A stretch of 23,680 nucleotides of DNA from a virus. Location of the stretch: positions 1 to 23,680 of IMG/VR virus record IMGVR_UViG_3300028364_000148. One strand, written 5' to 3'. The translations under genes and the position numbers were made by a program. The notes beneath the pieces are model-generated. The model saw only the letters and a list, made by a program, of their open reading frames with translations. It was not told where the DNA came from and did not search any database. How positions within the stretch are numbered: the first letter of the stretch is position 1; the number at the start of each line of letters is the position of its first letter. Of this stretch, positions 15,862 through 21,655 are shown in pieces.

Positions 15862-15936
15862 TACGATTGTTTCCTTGTGTGATTTTTTATCTGACTGGTT
15901 CTTGAACTCGCCAAGATGATATATGGAGTCAAATAC

Positions 15937-15945
15937 ATTATAACA
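15937..15945 (-). promoter_or_regulatory. Extended -10 promoter element for dda
   Basis: On the minus strand TGTTATAAT is a TG-extended perfect -10 box located 75 bases before the helicase ATG. No good -35 box is seen at the usual distance, as is common for extended -10 promoters. Early, independent expression of the helicase would fit T4 Dda behaviour. Confidence 0.45.
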
Positions 15946-15959
15946 CTATTTATCAGTTT

Positions 15960-16035
15960 GAATCGAGCAATGAATTGGAATTCAAACTCGATTCTGTTCT
16001 TGGAACCAGGACAGAGCCCGCTTGTTATAATGTCC
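15960..16035. repeat. Nested inverted repeats upstream of dda
   Basis: GAATCGAG (15960-15967) pairs with CTCGATTC (15987-15994) and encloses GAATT-GG-AATTC (15972-15983). Next to it CTGTTCT (15994-16000) can pair with AGGACAG (16008-16014), and GGACA (16009-16013) can alternatively pair with TGTCC (16031-16035). No T-run follows. It could be an operator, a transcription-end structure for the membrane-protein genes, or a small RNA. Confidence 0.45.
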
Positions 16036-16064
16036 TTTAAATTGCATTTCTGAATATTTCTTTA

Positions 16065-16080
16065 ATATTTGTACAAATAT
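16065..16080. promoter_or_regulatory. Perfect 16-base palindrome, possible operator
   Basis: ATATTTGTACAAATAT is an exact palindrome in the gap between the dda promoter region and the 82-residue membrane protein gene. A dimeric regulator could bind it. AT-richness makes shorter palindromes common here, but 16 exact bases are unusual. Confidence 0.35.
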
Positions 16081-16112
16081 GCATATGACATGCACATATT
16101 ACTTGGTATATT

Positions 16113-16361
16113 TCAACGATACCCCATAATACACTGATACCAAAATGCAGAGGCAAAGACAGTAATTATTAAATTAATGATTATAATAATTGTAGTAATT
16201 ATAGTCAGTATGAGTTGTGAATGAATGACTAACTGTAAAAACAAGAGAAAAACATAACTGTAAAATCCAATAAGTGCCAATCCTACTACCAAGAATTTTA
16301 TACTGATGGCAATGATTAACGCTCGATTGAATGAATCTAGAAAATTTGTATCACTGGGCAT
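16113..16361 (-). CDS. Small membrane protein (82 aa)
   Basis: A short polar N-terminus (MPSDTNFLDSFNR) is followed by two long hydrophobic stretches (about 14-44 and 50-73, the second with an Ile/Thr-rich core) and a short tail ending Y-Q-C-I-M-G-Y-R. The product is almost certainly an inner-membrane protein with two or three spans. The family is not recognised. It is the first of three similar-sized membrane proteins in a row. A TTGACA/TATAAT promoter lies directly upstream. Holin-like or superinfection-exclusion roles are conceivable but unsupported. Confidence 0.65.
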   Translation of the reverse strand: MPSDTNFLDSFNRALIIAISIKFLVVGLALIGFYSYVFLLFLQLVIHSQLILTIITTIIIIINLIITVFASAFWYQCIMGYR

Positions 16362-16401
16362 GTCATGTATCCTATTTCATTGAGTAATGTCCACATACTA
16401 T

Positions 16402-16431
16402 ATTATATTATAATCAATAACGTGGTGTCAA
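16402..16431 (-). promoter_or_regulatory. Sigma70-like promoter before 82-aa membrane protein
   Basis: TTGACA (16426-16431) and TATAAT (16402-16407) on the minus strand are both perfect hexamers, separated by 18 bases, 41 bases before the ATG at 16361. This is the closest match to consensus in the window. Confidence 0.65.
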
Positions 16432-16467
16432 GTAATAATATAGTAGTAACCGTCAGTCATTGATAAT

Positions 16468-16731
16468 TTAACCATCCCAATGAACGAAAAGCTTGTACCA
16501 AATCACAAATGCATTTACGCCAATGAACAAACTGATGACTCCCGTCACTATTTTAATCATGAGAACAGGCATGGTTGGCACAAGCCACGTGGCCAGCACC
16601 CATACTACGACAAAGATAAAAAGTGAAACGAACCATAGAAAAATTAGAAGCATCAGTAATACCAAAACCCCTAGGACAGGCAAAAAGGACCTTTCAAGCG
16701 CGGCTCCAACTTTACACCAATTAATTATCAT
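16468..16731 (-). CDS. Small membrane protein (87 aa)
   Basis: The product has a short N-terminus with a basic residue and an Arg (M-I-I-N-W-C-K-V-G-A-A-L-E-R), then a long hydrophobic region of about 34 residues (17-50), a Pro-containing turn and a second hydrophobic region (56-78) ending in an aromatic I-W-Y-K-L-F-V-H-W tail. It has at least two membrane spans. An AGGAAAA site precedes the ATG. Size and layout resemble the 82-residue neighbour, including an aromatic W-Y-(Q/K) near the C-terminus, so the two may be distant paralogues. Function is unknown. Confidence 0.65.
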   Translation of the reverse strand: MIINWCKVGAALERSFLPVLGVLVLLMLLIFLWFVSLFIFVVVWVLATWLVPTMPVLMIKIVTGVISLFIGVNAFVIWYKLFVHWDG

Positions 16732-16783
16732 GTCATTTTTCCTATTAATACCAAGCCATCACTGACTAGACGCACAATGTCAA

Positions 16784-16996
16784 CTATAGTCCCTCAAAAA
16801 TGTCGAAAAGTGTGAGGATACATGCAAAAATATAACCAATTGATAGGCTGAGTTGCAGCAACCACCAGAACACCGGATTGTATAGAGGAAGACTCAATTT
16901 AATTACTGAAAGCACGACGGCGGCCATCAATACTAACACGGCTGCGACAGCAGCACTTGTCGCCCACCGTTTTAGAAACTGCAATATTTTACTCAT
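16784..16996 (-). CDS. Small membrane protein (70 aa)
   Basis: The predicted start M-S-K-I-L-Q-F-L-K-R-W gives a basic N-terminal helix followed by two hydrophobic segments (about 13-32 and 41-63) and a short acidic end. Several in-frame ATGs exist. The one at 16996 is chosen because it overlaps the TAA of the preceding reading frame in the form ATGAGTAA, and a GAGGAAG site lies upstream; starts at 16999, 17008 or 17029 are possible. It is the third small membrane protein of the cluster. No family is recognised. Confidence 0.6.
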   Translation of the reverse strand: MSKILQFLKRWATSAAVAAVLVLMAAVVLSVIKLSLPLYNPVFWWLLQLSLSIGYIFACILTLFDIFEGL

Positions 16997-17065
16997 CATC
17001 TGATTCATCTTCCTCTGCCCACTGATCAAAATAGTCCATGGGTGAAATCCCAGAAATATGCGAAC
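16989..17065 (-). other. Out-of-frame continuation of the upstream gene
   Basis: A reading frame shifted by one base relative to the 69-residue gene at 17066-17275 encodes T-I-D-E-M-F-A-V-L-G-S-H-I-S-G, then S-P-M-D-Y-F-D-Q-W-A and an acidic end E-E-D-E-S-D-D-E-stop. It looks like a genuine acidic protein C-terminus, and its stop overlaps the next gene's start. It has no start or ribosome-binding site of its own. The two pieces join if a -1 shift occurs near 17080-17095. Confidence 0.45.
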
Positions 17066-17275
17066 CTAGCACTGCGAACATCTCGTCAATTGTAGTTTGA
17101 CTTCTGTGACGGTGGTTTTGTCAAAGTCAAGTTGGACTTGTGAATGTTTGCCGAGAATGTCATTTTCCCAGATTGTTTTACCCATGAAGTAAGTGTATTC
17201 ATCATCTGTTGCAAAGAACATGCCGTCCAAGGACCCCATTCTTCCAAAATCTTCTTCGTATCTATACAGTTTCAT
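17066..17275 (-). CDS. Hypothetical protein, 3' end possibly frameshifted (69 aa)
   Basis: The 69 residues start M-K-L-Y-R-Y-E-E-D-F-G-R-M-G-S-L-D-G, with an alpha/beta-looking core (GMFFATDDEYTYFMGK) and T-T-V-T-E-V-K. The last residues in this frame (L-T-R-C-S-Q-C) look unnatural, while the alternative frame continues for about 27 acidic residues to 16989. The original protein was probably about 95 residues. Programmed frameshifting, mutation and sequencing error remain open; no classic slippery heptamer is seen. Its ATG overlaps the upstream gene by 14 bases. Confidence 0.55.
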   Translation of the reverse strand: MKLYRYEEDFGRMGSLDGMFFATDDEYTYFMGKTIWENDILGKHSQVQLDFDKTTVTEVKLQLTRCSQC

Positions 17276-17621
17276 TTTTTCTCTTTCTTTTAAATTCAGT
17301 CACGTCGTTTGATGCTGAAGTGAGAGCAGCAGAATAATTAATTGCAGTCCGTTGGTTCATGATAGTAGTGGTTTGGTATTCTGCATATCCCTTTGTGAGA
17401 ATTTGCCAGATCTGTGACCACCGTGATTTCTCCCAAAATTTGGTACGATGATTAGTGTAGATGTACACAGTGACTGAATGGTCGTCTGCCTCAACCTCAA
17501 CTGAGTGTGAGCAATCATCATCCGTACATTCACATACAACATGATACGATATGGAATCTCCCCAATCACCAGTTTTTAGAATTCCCTCTGCGGGCGGCTG
17601 TGGTGTCATTTTATTGTCCAT
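17262..17621 (-). CDS. Conserved-type phage hypothetical protein (119 aa)
   Basis: The start is taken at M-D-N-K-M-T-P-Q-P-P because the ATG overlaps the stop of the 64-residue gene and follows a GGGG-rich site; an upstream extension in frame would run antiparallel to normal gene packing. The body has H-V-V-C-E-C-T-D-D-D-C-S-H (Cys/His cluster, possibly metal binding), beta-strand-like V-T-V-Y-I-Y-T, then a helical W-S-Q-I-W-Q-I-L-T-K-G-Y-A-E-Y-Q and a N-Q-R-T-A-I-N-Y stretch. I recall similar unnamed proteins in other phages. The C-terminus is very basic. Function is unknown. Confidence 0.65.
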   Translation of the reverse strand: MDNKMTPQPPAEGILKTGDWGDSISYHVVCECTDDDCSHSVEVEADDHSVTVYIYTNHRTKFWEKSRWSQIWQILTKGYAEYQTTTIMNQRTAINYSAALTSASNDVTEFKRKRKNETV

Positions 17622-17805
17622 ATTCAACCCCAAAGAATTCAAAGATTTCAGTGCCATCTTGTGAAAGGTCAACCAACACAACAAACCCGGGCGACTGTCC
17701 TTTGGAATTGAATTTAAAGTATGTGCCAGTTTTTGATTCGCCAGGAATGATATCATAAGTTCTACTATAAACTGCATAACTAAAATCTGCTTTGGCTTTA
17801 TTCAT
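17611..17805 (-). CDS. Hypothetical protein (64 aa)
   Basis: This small protein is predicted to be mostly beta strands (F-S-Y-A-V-Y-S-R-T-Y-D, T-G-T-Y-F-K-F, G-F-V-V-L-V-D). It starts after a TAGGAGATAG ribosome-binding site and overlaps the following gene start. No family is recognised. It belongs to the run of leftward accessory genes between 16989 and 18513 and probably shares their promoter. Confidence 0.55.
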   Translation of the reverse strand: MNKAKADFSYAVYSRTYDIIPGESKTGTYFKFNSKGQSPGFVVLVDLSQDGTEIFEFFGVEYGQ

Positions 17806-17815
17806 GTGCTATCTC

Positions 17816-18052
17816 CTATTCTTCAAAGTTCGGAACAAACATCTCGATATTCGCAATGATATAGTCTAGAACTGCATCTTCTGGCGCAGAATAATCAAAA
17901 TCATCGTCAGAATCTGACAGATCCCGTGCAATGTCTTCAAACTCCGAATTGGATAGTGCTTCGAGAATGTTCATTGCATCATCGGCCACAGTGGTTTGTG
18001 CATAATGGGCATCTGCTGCAATTGCATTGCCGTCCAAATAGTGCCTATTCAT
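17816..18052 (-). CDS. Small acidic hypothetical protein (78 aa)
   Basis: The start M-N-R-H-Y-L-D-G-N-A is chosen for its well-placed GGAG site; an upstream in-frame ATG would overlap the previous gene. The protein is strongly acidic (D-L-S-D-S-D-D-D-F-D-Y and E-D-A-V-L-D-Y-I-I), mostly helical, ending F-V-P-N-F-E-E. Acidic small phage proteins are often DNA mimics or host-protein inhibitors, but nothing here proves that. It is 11 bases downstream of the possible peptidase gene. Confidence 0.6.
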   Translation of the reverse strand: MNRHYLDGNAIAADAHYAQTTVADDAMNILEALSNSEFEDIARDLSDSDDDFDYSAPEDAVLDYIIANIEMFVPNFEE

Positions 18053-18063
18053 ATTATTCTCCA

Positions 18064-18513
18064 TTAAAGTTTTGACACAACCCAAGCTGATGTCACATAT
18101 TTGTTAAGGTGTGGGAATTTATCAATTGTTACGGGCTTCATAGTATGATTGTCCGCGGCATATCCATAATGGCTTGCAATCATATGACAAAAACCTTTGG
18201 AATCCTCAACTTGAATCATTAGGGGCATGACCTTCTCCCATGATGTACGCCCTTCGAGAAATTTCTTAAGCCTAGGAGCATCATTGTACCGGCTGCTGAG
18301 ATCAACTCTCTCGCCTTTGTATCCCTGTTCTCTGAGCATCAACAGTGCCTCCGCCGCGTATACGCCCTTAACTTCCTTTAATGTCTTGTCTTGGATAAAA
18401 GCGGCGCGAGAGTGAGAATGAATCAGAGGAATCCCAGAAAGAAAACTGATCACTGTTGGGACACACCAAGATGTGAATGTGTCCCAGCCTGTTGAATCAA
18501 TCGCATGCAGCAT
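18064..18513 (-). CDS. Hypothetical protein, possible papain-like cysteine peptidase fold
   Basis: The 149 residues have an early helix-starting cysteine (S-W-C17-V-P-T-V-I-S-F-L-S-G-I-P), a central Y-A-A-E-A-L-L-M-L-R-E-Q-G-Y, and G-F-C-H110-M-I-A-S-H-Y-G-Y-A-A-D121-N122. An N-terminal Cys, a late His in a G-x-x-H-x-x-A context and a following Asp/Asn is the order of papain/C39-like peptidases and transglutaminases. The match is by pattern only. Its start lies 22 bases into a transcript from the promoter at 18540-18569 and has a CAGGAGA site. It heads the leftward accessory operon reaching 16989. Confidence 0.6.
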   Translation of the reverse strand: MLHAIDSTGWDTFTSWCVPTVISFLSGIPLIHSHSRAAFIQDKTLKEVKGVYAAEALLMLREQGYKGERVDLSSRYNDAPRLKKFLEGRTSWEKVMPLMIQVEDSKGFCHMIASHYGYAADNHTMKPVTIDKFPHLNKYVTSAWVVSKL

Positions 18514-18539
18514 ATCACGTTCTCCTGTATTTCAACTAA

Positions 18540-18569
18540 TGAATAACACAACTTGCAACATGTTGTCAA
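18540..18569 (-). promoter_or_regulatory. Sigma70-like promoter before 149-aa gene
   Basis: On the minus strand a perfect TTGACA (18564-18569) is followed after 18 bases by TATTCA, preceded by TG to give an extended -10 (TGTTATTCA). The element sits in the 63-base gap between two genes and points into the accessory operon. Confidence 0.5.
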
Positions 18570-18576
18570 GTGCAAT

Positions 18577-18870
18577 TTAGAAAAGATTCAGATCATTCTG
18601 CCAGACATCCAAGAAATCGTCATCATTCAATGTGCTATGGTGTGTCATGTTCATCAATTTCACCATGGCCGCTTTGGCCTGATCCATGGTGATAAACAGG
18701 TCAGTCTCCTTTGCATCCTCTAGTTCATCCGGGTCTGTGATAATCCCGCCCCAGTGAGCAAGTTCATCACTGCCTGCCATTGCACTAATCCTTGCAATGA
18801 GATCTGCGGTTTCCATATAATCAATTTCAATTACAGAAACACCGTCTGATGTGCTAATTCCAATTTTCAT
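18577..18870 (-). CDS. Acidic hypothetical protein (97 aa)
   Basis: An N-terminal beta hairpin (M-K-I-G-I-S-T-S-D-G-V-S-V-I-E-I-D-Y) is followed by helices (E-T-A-D-L-I-A-R-I-S-A-M; M-D-Q-A-K-A-A-M-V-K-L-M) and an acidic, aromatic C-terminus (D-D-D-F-L-D-V-W-Q-N-D-L). An AAAGGAAAA site precedes the ATG. It follows the DUF2786-type gene by 37 bases and probably shares its transcript. No family is recognised. Confidence 0.6.
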   Translation of the reverse strand: MKIGISTSDGVSVIEIDYMETADLIARISAMAGSDELAHWGGIITDPDELEDAKETDLFITMDQAKAAMVKLMNMTHHSTLNDDDFLDVWQNDLNLF

Positions 18871-18906
18871 ATTATTTTCCTTTTTGAATGAAAGTGTTGT
18901 CTATTT

Positions 18907-18940
18907 ATTACACAAGTGACTTGGTCGACCCTTGTGTAAT
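18907..18940. repeat. Inverted repeat at the end of the DUF2786-type gene
   Basis: ATTACACAAG (18907-18916) and CTTGTGTAAT (18931-18940) pair perfectly over ten bases, and the loop holds the eight-base palindrome GGTCGACC. The repeat overlaps the stop codon region of the gene. No T-run follows on the minus strand, so it is more likely an mRNA-stabilising or regulatory hairpin than a standard terminator. Confidence 0.5.
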
Positions 18941-19717
18941 TGCGCGGCCAAGGTTTACACGATCGCCTGCTGTTCGACCTGCGCCATGTGCTGTTGAGTT
19001 AGTGGAACGACTAACTGTCCGAACAGTGCGAAGACGGGGGTGTGCCATTTTGAATTCAGACTCTACTTCTTTGGCTTTCTGCTCTGCAATATCAGACACC
19101 ATAATGGCAGTTGACGTTGAGGTTGCTGCATTCTCAATCTTCAGACGCTCTGCTTTGATTTTGTTTGCTTGGCGTTCACGAACACGCTCCTCTGCCATTT
19201 CACGCAAGCGACCACTTACTCGGTATGTCATTGCTGTTTGGAATGAGTTCTTTGCACCATTGCCAACTGTCCCCATGCGAGCACGGTAGTTATGATATTC
19301 ACGATCCATTGCTTCCTTGATTACTGCAACCAGAAAGTCTGCAAGTTCAATGTCTGGGCGGTGCCCTGTGAATGTTGCCGCCCCAGTATGTTTGGTATAT
19401 ACAGCCCGCGTTTCAGTAAATTCAGCAATTGCATTCAGACAATTCAATACTTTGTGAAGCTGACTTTTGCCCTTGCGCAAAGAAGTACTGGCTTCTTTGG
19501 TGATCACGTCCAATTTGATCTCACCACTGGCTTCTGCAATTGCCAACTCTGCTTCTTCGATGCCATATGAATCCATCAGCTTCATACACAAGATAAAACA
19601 GTTATGCATTTCGGCTTCAGAAGATGCAGGATCTTCTGCTTTTGCTCGAAGATTCAGAACACGTTGCAACATCTTGGTCCGACCATCTGTTTTTTCTAGT
19701 TGAATTTGGATATTCAT
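18908..19717 (-). CDS. DUF2786-type protein
   Basis: Residues 1-60 (M-L-Q-R-V-L-N-L-R-A-K-A-E-D-P-A-S-S-E-A-E-M, then L-M-D-S-Y-G-I-E-E-A-E-L) fit the DUF2786 helical domain, and the middle (T-G-H-R-P-D-I-E-L-A-D-F-L near 120-132) resembles the domain that commonly follows DUF2786. The C-terminal third is a charged, coiled-coil-prone helix (E-M-A-E-E-R-V-R-E-R-Q) and a Thr/Arg/Gly-rich tail. The molecular role of the family is unknown. It has its own TTGACA-type promoter. A diverged second copy of its first 41 codons lies at 20755-20895 beyond a homing endonuclease gene. Confidence 0.75.
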   Translation of the reverse strand: MNIQIQLEKTDGRTKMLQRVLNLRAKAEDPASSEAEMHNCFILCMKLMDSYGIEEAELAIAEASGEIKLDVITKEASTSLRKGKSQLHKVLNCLNAIAEFTETRAVYTKHTGAATFTGHRPDIELADFLVAVIKEAMDREYHNYRARMGTVGNGAKNSFQTAMTYRVSGRLREMAEERVRERQANKIKAERLKIENAATSTSTAIMVSDIAEQKAKEVESEFKMAHPRLRTVRTVSRSTNSTAHGAGRTAGDRVNLGRAITQGSTKSLV

Positions 19718-19744
19718 GTTTATTTCCTACTATTAATAATTATG

Positions 19745-19773
19745 AATTTATGACATAGTAACAAATATGTCAA
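19745..19773 (-). promoter_or_regulatory. Sigma70-like promoter of the DUF2786-type gene
   Basis: TTGACA (19768-19773), 17 bases, TAAATT (19745-19750) on the minus strand, 28 bases before the ATG at 19717. Confidence 0.6.
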
Positions 19774-19782
19774 CATTTATTT

Positions 19783-19790
19783 TATAAATA
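19783..19790 (+). promoter_or_regulatory. Possible T4-type late promoter for the endonuclease gene
   Basis: TATAAATA on the plus strand, 73 bases before the endonuclease ATG, equals the T4 late promoter octamer. About three such octamers are expected by chance in the window, so position is the only support. Late expression would be usual for a free-standing homing endonuclease. Confidence 0.35.
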
Positions 19791-19862
19791 TCGGTGTAGT
19801 TCGCGGTGACGGCCAAGACACCCAACTACTCTATGTTTAACAACTTTAAAAGGAACACAGCC

Positions 19863-20774
19863 ATGTCTATTTATACACCGTATTTCTACGTCATCCAAGA
19901 TTCTCGCAATGGTACATATTATGCCGGAGCAAGATGGAGGAAAGAATGTAACCCATCTGAATTGTTACAGAAGAATGGATATCTAACTTCATCGAAAAAG
20001 GTAAAGGATATTATTACCGAGTCAGGCGAGGGGATATTCATTATACGAAAAATAAAAACATTTACTACTGCGGATGAGGCATATGATTATGAGACTCGTT
20101 TCTTAGAAAAGGTAGATGCAAAAAATAATGAAAAATTCTATAATGGACATAACAATAACAGACCCGCGCCTTATGGTACTCAAGAGTTCGCTGATCTTAT
20201 GATGGCCAAACACGGCGTCACTCATGCAATATACTCGACAGTATCTGACGCAAAAAGAAAAGAAACAAATATAAAAAGATACGGAGTAGACCATTATTCA
20301 AAGACTGACGAATATAAAGTCAAGTACAATAGCACATCTAGGAATAAATATGGGGTAGATCACCCTTTGCAATCTCCCAAAATCAGAGAAAAGGGCAAGA
20401 AAACAAATTTAGAGAGATATGGTGTGGAACACGCCATACAGAACAAGTCTATCCGAGAAAAAGGCAGTAAAACAAATCTTGAAAGAAACGGTAGCGAAAA
20501 GTACAATAATAGAGATTTGGCTAGAGAAACATCTGTTAAAAACTATGGATTCGATCATTATACCAAAACACCAGAAAATAGAGCTACTCTATCAAAACGG
20601 GCTATAGAAAGAGAACAAAATTATAGGAATAGACCAAATGTTATACTTCTAAAAAAGTATATTGAAAAATATGGACGAGAGAATATAGGGTGTGGCAATG
20701 CGTGGTGGAGAAAACCAGATCCTTATCTGAAAACTCTAATTGAAAATGCAGTCCTTAATTATGGTGAATTGTGA
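19863..20774 (+). CDS. Putative GIY-YIG-like homing endonuclease with 23-residue repeats
   Basis: The ATG at 19863 with an AAAGGA site is preferred over an in-frame GTG at 19806. The 303 residues begin with a GIY-YIG-like domain: F-Y-V-I-Q-D-S-R-N-G-T-Y-Y-A-G (8-22), G-Y-L-T-S-S-K (39-45), Y-E77-T-R-F-L (candidate catalytic Glu) and K-F-Y-N94. A tail of repeats follows, with (K/R)-Y-G-V-(D/E)-H cores at about 139, 162, 185, 208 and 228, spaced 23 residues and probably contacting DNA. This is the only rightward gene in the accessory region. Its 3' end abuts a duplicated gene start, the mark of a mobile cassette. The exact nuclease class is inferred. Confidence 0.75.
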   Translation: MSIYTPYFYVIQDSRNGTYYAGARWRKECNPSELLQKNGYLTSSKKVKDIITESGEGIFIIRKIKTFTTADEAYDYETRFLEKVDAKNNEKFYNGHNNNRPAPYGTQEFADLMMAKHGVTHAIYSTVSDAKRKETNIKRYGVDHYSKTDEYKVKYNSTSRNKYGVDHPLQSPKIREKGKKTNLERYGVEHAIQNKSIREKGSKTNLERNGSEKYNNRDLARETSVKNYGFDHYTKTPENRATLSKRAIEREQNYRNRPNVILLKKYIEKYGRENIGCGNAWWRKPDPYLKTLIENAVLNYGEL

Positions 20775-20895
20775 ATGCAGTATGCATTTCGGCTTCTGAA
20801 GATCCTGCATCTTCTGCACGGTTGCGCAAGTTCATAACACGCTGGAGAATCTTCATACGACCATCTGTTTTTTCAATTTTAATTGCAGTTGTCAT
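20755..20895 (-). pseudogene. Truncated second copy of the DUF2786-type gene 5' end
   Basis: The 46-codon leftward frame reads M-T-T-A-I-K-I-E-K-T-D-G-R-M-K-I-L-Q-R-V and then M-N-L-R-N-R-A-E-D-A-G-S-S-E-A-E-M-H, clearly homologous to the first 41 codons of the gene at 18908-19717. Likeness also shows in DNA, including the 16-base block GACCATCTGTTTTTTC. Homology stops at about 20773, exactly where the endonuclease gene ends (20774); six unrelated codons and a stop follow. It keeps a ribosome-binding site (CAAGGA) and a promoter, so a short peptide could still be made. Confidence 0.8.
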
Positions 20896-20929
20896 TGTGT
20901 GTATCCTTGTTTGTTTATTTGTTAATAAG

Positions 20930-20958
20930 TTGATACACTATGCACATCCACGTGTCAA
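20930..20958 (-). promoter_or_regulatory. Sigma70-like promoter before the truncated copy
   Basis: TTGACA (20953-20958), 17 bases, TATCAA (20930-20935) on the minus strand. It is the counterpart of the promoter at 19745-19773, retained in front of the fragment. The -35 box overlaps the stop of the upstream gene. Confidence 0.55.
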
Positions 20959-21227
20959 ATACTATTTGCATACCTGATGGCATTTTCCAAAGTTGACCCA
21001 TATACTTTATATGAACCAATCGGGGTATCAGGGTACCAGTGAATTTCCCAGAGTTCGTTGGTTTCTATAGCAGTGTCGTACTCAGACTGAGAATACCATT
21101 CGTGTTCATTGAAGTCACCGAACGCAGACAAATAGCATTCAACCGTTTCGTACGTGTTCAAGTGGTCATTGTGAATAATAGTAAGCGATGATTTATGTTT
21201 GGGCAGTAGTGATGTTAAATCAGTCAT
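20955..21227 (-). CDS. Hypothetical protein (90 aa)
   Basis: This 90-residue soluble protein is rich in Tyr, Glu and Trp (E-H-E-W-Y-S-Q-S-E-Y-D-T, W-E-I-H-W-Y-P-D-T-P). The C-terminus (Y-K-V-Y-G-S-T-L-E-N-A-I-R-Y-A) looks like a strand-helix end. It overlaps the upstream gene by eight bases. No family is recognised. Confidence 0.55.
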   Translation of the reverse strand: MTDLTSLLPKHKSSLTIIHNDHLNTYETVECYLSAFGDFNEHEWYSQSEYDTAIETNELWEIHWYPDTPIGSYKVYGSTLENAIRYANSI

Positions 21228-21459
21228 GATATTCTCTCAAATATGCAGAATCAAATATCAGTTCCACTGCCAACTTTTCAAGCTCGTTGAGTTCATCGAG
21301 TCCAGCTGCACATATAATTGCTCTCTTTTCCATACAATCCAATACCCTTCTAATCTTGTCACCTGGAACATATCCCATATTAGAATGCCATTCTAATTTT
21401 ACTGTGTCTCCTGGCATCTGTGAAAACAGTACATTTCCGATCTCATCAGTCCATTGCAT
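21220..21459 (-). CDS. Hypothetical protein (79 aa)
   Basis: The start M-Q-W-T-D-E-I-G-N-V-L is taken because it falls one base after the stop of the upstream gene and a GGGA site precedes it. The upstream in-frame extension overlaps that gene heavily. A beta-looking N-terminal half (D-T-V-K-L-E-W-H) and a helical C-terminal half (L-D-E-L-N-E-L-E-K-L-A-V-E-L-I) can be seen. No family is recognised. Confidence 0.5.
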   Translation of the reverse strand: MQWTDEIGNVLFSQMPGDTVKLEWHSNMGYVPGDKIRRVLDCMEKRAIICAAGLDELNELEKLAVELIFDSAYLREYHD

Positions 21460-21460
21460 A

Positions 21461-21655
21461 TTAATTTCCCACTGCCCATGTCTTTTTGATGACCCAAAAA
21501 TCACCATGTATTCCACCACTCGCGAATTCTTCAAGTGCCCAATATGTTTCCCATACTACCGTGTTGCCATCACCAAGTTCTTTTGTAAAGAACGCAAACA
21601 ATTTTCTTGTTCGTTGGTCGCCCGATTTCATTTTAGGCTTGGTTTTCCATTTCAT
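21461..21655 (-). CDS. Hypothetical protein (64 aa)
   Basis: The start M-K-W-K-T-K-P-K-M-K-S-G-D is chosen for its AAGGAGA ribosome-binding site and a modest 23-base overlap with the upstream gene. A basic N-terminus leads to a compact strand-rich body (T-V-V-W-E-T-Y-W-A-L-E-E-F, G-D-F-W-V-I-K-K-T-W) with many aromatics. No family is recognised. Confidence 0.55.
   Translation of the reverse strand: MKWKTKPKMKSGDQRTRKLFAFFTKELGDGNTVVWETYWALEEFASGGIHGDFWVIKKTWAVGN

Noticed and set aside
16777-16782. TTGACA on the minus strand before the 87-residue membrane protein gene
   Set aside because: No acceptable -10 box lies 16-18 bases downstream (the sequence there is GATGGC).
19806-19862. GTG start for the homing endonuclease gene
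   Set aside because: The GTG has no ribosome-binding site, while the ATG at 19863 follows AAAGGA and gives a natural GIY-YIG-like N-terminus.
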